Assembly: GCA_002179805.1 (NCBI GenBank)
Contig: NAVB01001867.1
Coordinates: forward strand, 1 to 23,610
Length of the DNA stretch: 23,610 nt
Source: Acanthamoeba lenticulata
Lineage: Eukaryota > Discosea > Longamoebia > Acanthamoebidae
Direction: 5' to 3'
The translations under genes and the position numbers were made by a program. The notes below the pieces were generated by a model. It did not search any database. It was not told the origin of the DNA and worked only from the letters and a program-made list of their open reading frames with translations. How positions within the stretch are numbered: the first letter of the stretch is position 1; each line of letters starts with the position of its first letter. Shown here piece by piece: positions 8,601-17,600 of this stretch.

Positions 8601-11600
8601 CCGCCGGGAACGGAGGCTCAGGCCGTCCCTGGCCGTTGAGGTTGACCACGGCCGACGGCGCCGAGCCGACGACGCGGTAGCGCAGCCCCGAGTGGGCGTC
8701 GACGTTGACGACCTGTCCGGGTAGGGTCACGTTGATGGTCACCTCGGGCCGGTCGTCCGTCACCAGCGGCAGCGGGGAAGCCACGTTGGCGGCCGAAGCC
8801 TCGGGCTCGCCGCCGTAGAGGAAGAGCATGTCCTGCAGGTGGACCTGAGCCAGCGTGAGGGCCGCACCGTCGGGCCCGACCGGCGCCACGACGTTGCCGT
8901 TGAGGCTCGGAGGCAGCGGCAGGCCGCCCGCGTAAAAGGCCACTTGGTCCACGTCGGCGTCGTCACCCAGCAGCACCGACACGTTGCGCACGGGCGAAGC
9001 CAGCACGAGCCGGTCGGTCCCGCGGCCCAGGTCGAACCGCGCCGTGGCCCGGCCGGCGCCGGCGGCCGCCGGGACGGCGAACCACGTGGCGTTGTCGGCC
9101 CCGGGCCCAAGGCGGACGTCGACGACCACGGCCTGGGCCACGCCCGCGCCAAAGAATGAGTCGTCGGCCCAGCCCGTGGCGATGCTGATGTTGACCGGCC
9201 CGGCGTAGGCCACCGGACACGGGCTGGAGCAGACCGTCGTGGCCGCGTTGGGCAGGCCATGGGCGACCATCTGCCCACAGAGCCAGGCCGAGACCCTGGC
9301 CCCGGTCAGGCGGACCGGCGCGCGGCCCTGAGGCCCGTCCAGGGCCGCGAGGCAGCCGTCGTCCAGGTAAAAGTGCTGGGCTGGGGCCGCGGCACCGGTG
9401 CCCGACGCCAGTCGGACGACGACGACGGGCTGCGATGTTGGCCGCTGGGCGATGGCAATGGGCGCGAGGATGGCCTGTAGCGGGTCCACGCTGACGACCG
9501 GCGTCTGCTCGGGGCCGACGTCGACAGACGTAATGTGGCCCGCGAGCAGGACGGCGCTGTTGGTGGCCGCGATGCGCACGGCGTTGGTCACGTTCGAGGC
9601 CGACGACGCGTTGTCGGGGAACTCGAAGAAAAAGTCGGTCCCGGCCGTGCCCTCGGCCATGCGCAGCACCGTGCCGCCGGTGCCGAACTGGATGTGGACG
9701 TGGTTGATCGAGTCAAACATGAGGTGGAAAAAGCTGCCGTCGCCGGCGGCGTCGTAGATGAGGATCGCGTTCTGCTGCACGTCGTACTGCAGCGGGCGCG
9801 TCTCGGCCGCGGCCTCGATCACGACGCGCACGTTCTGCGGAACGTTGCCGGCCGGGACGGCCGCGAGCCACACGGTGCAGCGCATGTCGCTCACGCGCTG
9901 GTGGTCGCCGATGCGCAGCTCGTGGTCGCCGCCGTTCTCGAACGAGTAGCGCACCTCGGACAGGCCGTTGCAGCCGGTGATCCGCTGCGCGATGGTCCCG
10001 CCGGCGGCGCCGCGGGCGATGACCACCACCGAGTCGTCGCGGTCGGGCGCCAGCAGCGTCACGTTGGCCCTCGCGTCGGGCGCGCCCTGGACCACGTAGG
10101 TCCGTTGCTCGATGCCGTTGTGGCGCAGCGTCCGAGTGGCGTTGGCCTTGTCTTCGTAGGCGACGACCAGCCAAGTGGGCGCGAGCATCGCCTCGAGCCC
10201 GGCGCCGGGCCGGGCGAGGATGGACACCTGGACCGCGTCAACGCCGGCGCCGCCGGACAGGACGGTGTTGCCCTCGAGCCGCTGCATGTCGGTGACGACG
10301 AACAGGTCGTCGGCTTCGCCACCGGTGATGCTGGCCGCGACGCCCGGCCGGACGTCGGTCAGCGTGTAGTTGCTCGGGCGGCCCAGGTCGCCCGACACGA
10401 CGAGCGTCCGGTAGGCCGCCGGTAGCGCGACCTGCGCGGCGGCACCGCCGTCGGCGGCCACCAGCGTCCCGCCGCCGATGGTGTAGCGCGTGGCAGTGAT
10501 GGCGCTCGCCACGCGCCAGGCCTCGCCCTGCAGCGTCAGCGCATGCGGACCGTAGGCCGCCACGGGGCCCGCGAGCGAGACGTTGTTGGTGACCATCGTC
10601 TCGATCGTGGCCGGGCAGGCCAGGCCCCACACGGCGTAGGCCACGCCCGTCGTGGGCTTGGCCAGGTGCAGCCCGCCGCACTGCGCGCCGAGCGTCACGC
10701 CGGGCGCCGTGTCAGGCGACACGGCCCGGGCCGAGACGGTGACGGCCTGCACGCGCGGGTACTCGCCCACGAGGAACTGGAGGTGGGCCGTCGGCCGGTC
10801 GGGCAGCACGACCACGGCCTGGCCCACGTAGCCCACGGCCCAGGTGAAGGGCGAGCCGCTCCCCGGGTCGCCGAACGAGGTCACGGCCTGGCCGGCGGGC
10901 AGGCCGGTTCGCGACAGGTGGGGCGCGCTGTCGGCTACGCTCACCCCGCGCGGCCGGAAGTCGACCGTGAGGCCCGCCGACGGCTTCTCGTAGATCGAAT
11001 ACGTCAGGTCGGTCTCGTCTGCCGCCCGGGCCAGCATGCCACCGCCGAACTCGTCGTCGAGACACGAGTCGCAGCCGAGCACGGGCACGTCAAAGCCCAG
11101 GAGGGCGAGGTTGATCGAGGTCTGGGCGCCCGCGGGCGAGGCGATGGAGCCAAAGGTCTTGTCGGCGCTGTCGTAGAGCGGCCACCGGACGCCAAACTCG
11201 ACGGAGAAGATGTCCCAGCACTTGCTGAAGAAGATAAAGTTGAGGCAAATCTCGATCTTGATGCCGACCCCGGCGTAGAGCTCGAGCCGCAGCCGAATGG
11301 CGCCGCCGAGGCCGTTGAGGCGGACCAAGTAGGCGATCTCGTTGAAGGTGACCCAGCCGTCGTTATCGACGTCGACAAACGCGGCGTCGCCCTCGAGCGT
11401 GATGACCACGTAGACCTCGCCGCGGAAGACAAGGATCTCGACCCCGACGCCGCCCTTGAAGCCGATCGTAGCCTGGACGGGCCACCGCTGCGAGCCGTCG
11501 TCGTTGCGCGTGGGCATTGCCAGCGCGCCAAAGATGACGCCCGGCGAGCCGGTCTTGTAGGCGTCGGCCAGGCCGCTGTACATGAGGGCCACGCCGCCGA

Positions 11601-14600
11601 CGCTCAGGCCGAGCCGGGCGTTGATGCCCAGCACGACGGAGACGATGGGCAGGGCCGGGATCGGGATCTCCCACTCGGCGCCGACGTAGAGCATGACGTC
11701 GGGCAGGGTGACGCCCACCAGCGCAAAGTCGCGGCCGACGAGGGCCCGGACGAGGTCGCGCTCGAGGTGGTCCCACACGTAGAGCTTGATGCCGAAGCCG
11801 CCCGTCACGGAGACCGACGCGTAGAAGCTCTGCACGCTCTCCTTGAGCTGCTTCTTGTTGTTGAGCTCGCCCTTGAACAGGAGGCTGGGCTCGGGCTCGG
11901 CCCCGTGCGGCTCGGCAAACGGGTCCTCGAGGCGGAAGTCGATGAGGAAGCCGCGCATGAGCTGGACCACGTTGCAGCCCTCGTCGCCGAGCTCGGTCGT
12001 GATCTTCTCGAGCTCGTTCATCATGTTGTAGATCTCGACAAAGACCTTGAGCGCCTCGATCACGCCGTCGAGCTCGCATTCGTCGGCCAGCTTGCAGGCA
12101 AAGTTGAGCAGCTCCATCAGGCTGAGGTCCTTGCCAAACACATCCGACAGGCCCGGGATGGGCTTGAGCAGCGTCCCGACAGGGCCCATCACGGGCTCGA
12201 GCGGCTTGAGCAGCCGCCCGATGGACTCGGAGACCGTGGTCGAGATCACGTGGGTCAGCAGCCGGCCGACGCAAAACGACGGGTTGAGGACCTCGAAGCG
12301 CGGGATGAGGGCATCCTGGTCGTGGGCGTCGCCGTCGCCGAGGTCCCACGCCCAGGTCAGGTTGAGCGTGGCCTGCCAGTGCGGCAGGGCGTCGAGCGGG
12401 TCCTTGAGGTGCAGCATGCGCTCGGCCAGCTCGCCGCCCATGCCCAGCTCGGCCTTGCCCAGGAGCTGGGCCTCGACGCTGAGCGCGACGTCGAACGCCG
12501 GGTCGACGCTGAGCTTGGCCTCGAGCAGCCGCGGCTGCTCGAGGACGATGTCGGCCCCGATCCAGCCAACGGTGCCCGAGAGGCCGCAGCCGGCGTCGAC
12601 CTCGAGCTCGACGTCGGCTTCGAACACAGGCGACCGCTCGAAGCGGAACTCGAGGCCGTTCGTGAAGTTGAAGGCCATGACCAGGTACAGGTCCCACGCC
12701 ATGGCCAGCTCGGCACTGCAGTCAAAGTCGAGCTCGGCGTAGCCGTGGACCCCGAGGCTGAAGCTCACGCCGGGCAGCGGCCGGGCAAGGGCGCCGTGGA
12801 AGTGGAGCGGCCACACAAACTCGGGGTCGGTGGCGTTGGGCACGGCCGGGCAGCCGACCAGCACGTCCTTGAGCTCGTGGCACAGGACCTCGGTGAACAG
12901 CTCCAGGACGAGCTGCTCGAGGGCCTGCAGGTCGGCCGACTGCTGGAATGTGTCGAGCTCGAGCACGTACTTGGCCACCTCGTTCACAGCCGCCATTAGA
13001 CGGTTCATGGCCTCGGCGCCGCTCACGAGGCCGACGCTGTCTGAGACTAGCGCCGTGAGCGTCTTGCCCACGAGCGGCAGCGCCGGGCCGCCAGCCTGCC
13101 CGAGGCCGCCGTCCTTGCCAAACAGGCGGTCGACAAACTGGACGAAGCCGTCCTCGTACTGGGCCAGGAAGCGCGTCGTAAGGTAAGTCGAGAGGGTTTG
13201 CTTGTGCAGCGCCGCCAGCAGCTCCTGGCCGAAGCCCTTCCCGCAGCCCAGCTCAGAGGCCGCCGGGCGCTGGCCGTCGGCCAGGTAGGCCTGTAGGTCC
13301 GGCACGCCCACGGCCAGCGCGCACTGGACGCTCGGGCTGAAGCCAATCACGCCAGCGAAGCCCGCGCCGCCGCTGATCACAAGCTGGGCCGTGCTGGCCA
13401 CCGTCGCGCGGTCGTTGGCGTCGTCGTCGGGCTTGAGGTGGACGACGACCTCGGCCGGGTTGCCCAGCCAGGCGTGGGCCTGGAGCAGGTCGAGCGCGAG
13501 CGGCCCAAAGTAGAGCCGCAGCGAGCCGCCGACGTTGAACCCGGCCCGGGCCGTGAAGCGGGTCCCGGCAGGGTCGAGCACGAGCGACACCGGCGTCCGG
13601 GCCTCGGCCGGGTTGAACCGGGCAAACAGCCGTAGGCGGAAGTCAAACTGGGCCGACAGCGCGAGGTCGCCGCGGGTCCCGAGCCCGGCAGGCGTGTTGG
13701 CCGCGTCGTCAAACAGAGCCGGCGTGTCCAGCCGCAGGCGGTCGACGTAGGACCGGTTAAAGGGCGCGACAACGAGGTCGATCGTGAAGCCGGCGCTGGT
13801 CAGCGACGCGTTGGCGCAGGTCGTGGCAGGCCCACCAAACGCGCCCTGGACCACCCGGCAGAAGGTGGCCAGCGAGAAGGGCTCGGTGCCCTTGGCGCAC
13901 ACGCTGGCTTGCAGCTCGGCGAGCGGGTTCACGAGGCCGTCGGCCAGGAGCGCGCCAAAGCTCGTCTGGGCCAGGGGCAGGGACCGGGCCGCGGCCGGCT
14001 GGGCGACGACGTCCCGCGAGACGTTCGTGGCCAGGCCCACCCAGCCGCAGACCGAGTGATTGGTGTGAAGGAGGCGGCCAAAGACGTCGACCGCCTGAGC
14101 CGAGCCGTTGAAGCTGGCCTGCCAGGCGGCCAGCGGGCCGTCGGCGGCGGTCAGGTTTCGCAGGCCGTCCAAGCTAACGACGGCATGCTGGCCCGTCTGG
14201 GCAAAGGTTACGTCGGGCACGAGGCCGGGCTCGACATGGGCGAGGTCGGTCAGCCGCAGGTCGGCCACCGTCGCGGCCGTGTCGAGCGCGAGGCCGACCG
14301 AGAATTGGCCAAAGAAGGCGTCGCGTGACGGGAAGAGGCCGGCCAAGGTCTGGAACGCCGAGCGGGCGGCCAAGGTGACCTCCACTCGGCTCCGGACGAC
14401 GTGCTGCTCAGACGCAAAGGCCAGGATGCCGATGCGTCCCTCGGCCGAGCCGTTGTTGCTTGCCCGCAGCCGGCCTCGGACGGCCGTCGGTTCCGCGGAC
14501 TGCACGTCGGTGGCCAGCGTCATGGAGACGTTGTGGGCAAAGATGACCGACTGCGACGGGGCGTTGGTGGCGTTGGCGATGGCCGGCAGGCCCGACGTGG

Positions 14601-17600
14601 CCACGAAGCCCAGCGCCGTGGGCAGCGCCCACTGGCCGTCGCTGCGCTGATGGCGGCCGAGGTCAAAGCGTAGCTGCTCGACCGGATTGACGAGGTCGTC
14701 CCGCGGCACGACAGTGACGGACAGCATCGGGCGCAGGGCGGCGTCGACCTGCGGCAGGAGGTCCTCGAGCAGCGCCGAGCGGAGGAGCTTGCCCGGTGGC
14801 AGCCTGATGACCTGGCGGAGGTTGACGGCCACGGGCCGCGTAGCGTTGGTGTTCTTTGTCGTCGCCAGGACCTGGGCGCCGAGCACCAGCGTGAAGGTGT
14901 TGTTGGGCGCCGACGGGACGAGCGTCGTGTTGGCGTGCGTGGTGACGCCGTCAAAGTTGGTGGTGAGGCTGACGTTGCCCCGCATCGGCGCGCCAAACAC
15001 GGTCACCAGCGAGGCCGACAGGGCCGAGCGCACGCTGCCCACGCCCTTGTCGACAAGCGACCGCAGCTGGAGGGTGCCGTTGGCGGCGGCCATCTGGGCC
15101 GCGAGCTCGAACGGCCGGTCGCGCGCCGTTTGACTAGCGTTGACCCGGACGGCCACGGCCGGCAGCCGCGCGGGGAAATAGGCCGCGAGCTCGGCCGGCA
15201 CGACCAGGCTGGACTCGACCGTGGTCCACTCGGCGCCGTGGTCGTCTTCGTAGGCAAAGACGGCGGCCATCAACCGCGCGAGGTCGGGCCAGGTGGCAAA
15301 GGCCGGCTTGGGGCTGGTGATGTACGACGCCGGGCCGAAGCTGACGTTGTAGGCCGAGCTGGCCGGTGTGTCGTTGACCAGCGCGAAGCTCCACACGAGT
15401 CCGCCCACGGCCGGGAGGAGGCCTACGACGCCGCACTCGCGGCCGCCCGAGGGCTGCTGGGTGTAGTCGACCACGCGGGCTGTGAGATAGGCGCCTAGTC
15501 CGCAGACCTCGAGCATGGCCTGGACGCCAGCCCGCAGGCCGTCGAGGCTAGCCGGCGCCAGCGGCGCGGCGGCGGCGCAGCGCACGGGCTGGCCGTTGTT
15601 GAGCGTCACGTTGAAGGCCAGCGGCGTCGGCTGGCCGATGCCTGTACAAAAGACGGCGCTCTGGGCCAGCCACCGGGACGCCGCGGCCGTGGAGGCTGAC
15701 AACGTTGCCGTCGAGCTGAGCCAGGGCTTGACCGCCGCTACGAAGTCGCCAAAGGCGGTGACCTCGCCCAGCGGCTTCTTGAGCGGCGGGACGGCGATGT
15801 TGAGCGGCCCGGTGAAGGCCTGCGGGAGCGACGGCAGAAGGGCCTCGGTCAGGGCCGACGCCACGCGCGTGGCAGTGACGGTAGGCCCGCCGGCCGCAGG
15901 CCCGAGGCCGGTGACGGCCAGGGCCGGCGGCGTCCGCTGGTCCACCAGATTGGCCGACGCGATCGACGCCCGCAGGCCCGGCAGCTCCAGTTGTTGCTGC
16001 TGTTCGGTGGTGACGTTCATGTCGAGCGCCAGAGCGGCGCCGACGGCGGGCAAGTCGACATCGATCGACGCCTCGCCGGAGCGGACCGCCCCAGAGAGCA
16101 TGTAGTAGTTGAACGGGATGCGCCAGCCGAGGAGCGCGCCTCCGCCTCGGACGGTAAACTCGACAAACGCGGCCGACGTCGTGCTGCAGGTGAACCGGAG
16201 ACGCGTGGTGAGGGCCAGCGGGATCGGGAGCCGCGCGGTGCCGGCCACGGTGTCCCAGGCCGTGCCTGCGCTGCCGAGCTGGGCCCGCTGCTGGCTGTGG
16301 ACGACGATGGCCACGTCCAGAGCCTGGGCGGCCACCATGGGAACGACGTGCGCCCGGACCACGACGGTGGGATCGCCGACGACGTGAGCCAGGACGAGCT
16401 CACGCACATGCTCGGCCAGCGCCCAGCCGTCAAAGCCCGCGTGGTCCGAGCCACCTGCGAGGTCCAGCGCCAGCGCGGCCACGACGTCGGCCAGCCGGCT
16501 GGAGGCCGACAGGCGGCCAAAGTCCACGTTGGTGAACGGCCGCGCGACGTCGCGGGCCCACTGCGTCTGAGCAATGTTCTCGGCGATGTTTTGTAGCCAA
16601 AAGGCCAAGGCTGTTACGTTCCTCAGCCCGCCGTCCTCTGCCAGCCGGCCCTCCAGCGTGAGGCCCGCCGTGGCGCCGACGGCCTCGCGCAGGTCGGGAT
16701 TCACGTCGGCCACGATCGTCGCCGGCCCGGTGGAGCTCAGGCCCAAGCCCAGATCGCACGTGATCGTAGCGCCGCTGAACAGCGGGTCGGACGTGGAGGC
16801 AAAGTTAGCCACGGCCGAAGCCACGGCCGACGCCCTGAGTCCGGACGCCGTCAATTGCATCTCGCCCGTCCAGGTCTCTTTGGCTCCGGCAAAGCGGAAC
16901 GTCACCGCGCCGGTGACAAAGCCCGCCAGCTCGACGCGGGCGTTTGACAGGTCCGACGCCAGACGAGGCACGACGTGGGACGTCGTCTTGCCGCCAAACT
17001 TGGTCTGCACCGCCTTTCCCAGCGCGGAGAGGGCGGCGTTGGCCTGCGTCACGACAGTGGCCGAGGTGTTGCGATCGCCGTCGGCCTGAAGAGGCGAGCC
17101 GGCGGGCAGGGCGACGTCGACGTGAAACACGACCTCGGCGCTGCTGTTGACCGCCACAAAGACCTGCAGCTGGTCGGCGAGCGGGTCGGCGTGGAAATAC
17201 AGGAAGCCGAGGAGCGTGGGCTGCAGCGTTTGGTCGAGGTAGGCTCCGACGAGCTCGGCAATGGCCGTGCCGTCGGCCGGGAAGAGCTGCTCGATGAGCC
17301 GGTCGAGCGGCTCGATGGCGGTGACCAGCCCCCGCCGGGCGCCGGTAAACAGGGCCGCTGCGCGGGCCTGGAGGTCGTCAGCTGTCGCGACGAGGCTGTC
17401 AGAAAGGACAAGCCCGCCGCCCATCGGTCCGTAGAGATCGGCCGGAACGACCGACCAGACTTCACCTTTGGGCGCGCGCAGGGTGGCCGCCATGTAGCCC
17501 CGGGTGGTCAGCGGGATGGCCCGCAGGAGCCCGGCCGACGTGCGCGGGTCCGACAGCGCAGTCAGCGGCCAAGCAGCCTCGGATTCGCTCAGCGGCGCCG

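Noticed and set aside
10234..10325. RTX-like motifs considered as evidence for a pore-forming toxin
   Set aside because: Only one or two weak nonapeptide-like motifs inside a large membrane-anchored protein; no tandem array and no toxin domain. A calcium-binding structural role is the most that can be inferred.
10543..12999. 818-codon open frame on the plus strand opposite the giant gene
   Set aside because: It is a GC-driven antisense shadow: low-complexity Arg/Ala/Gly/Glu/Asp-rich translation, no domain, no signal, and lies opposite a coherent minus-strand protein.
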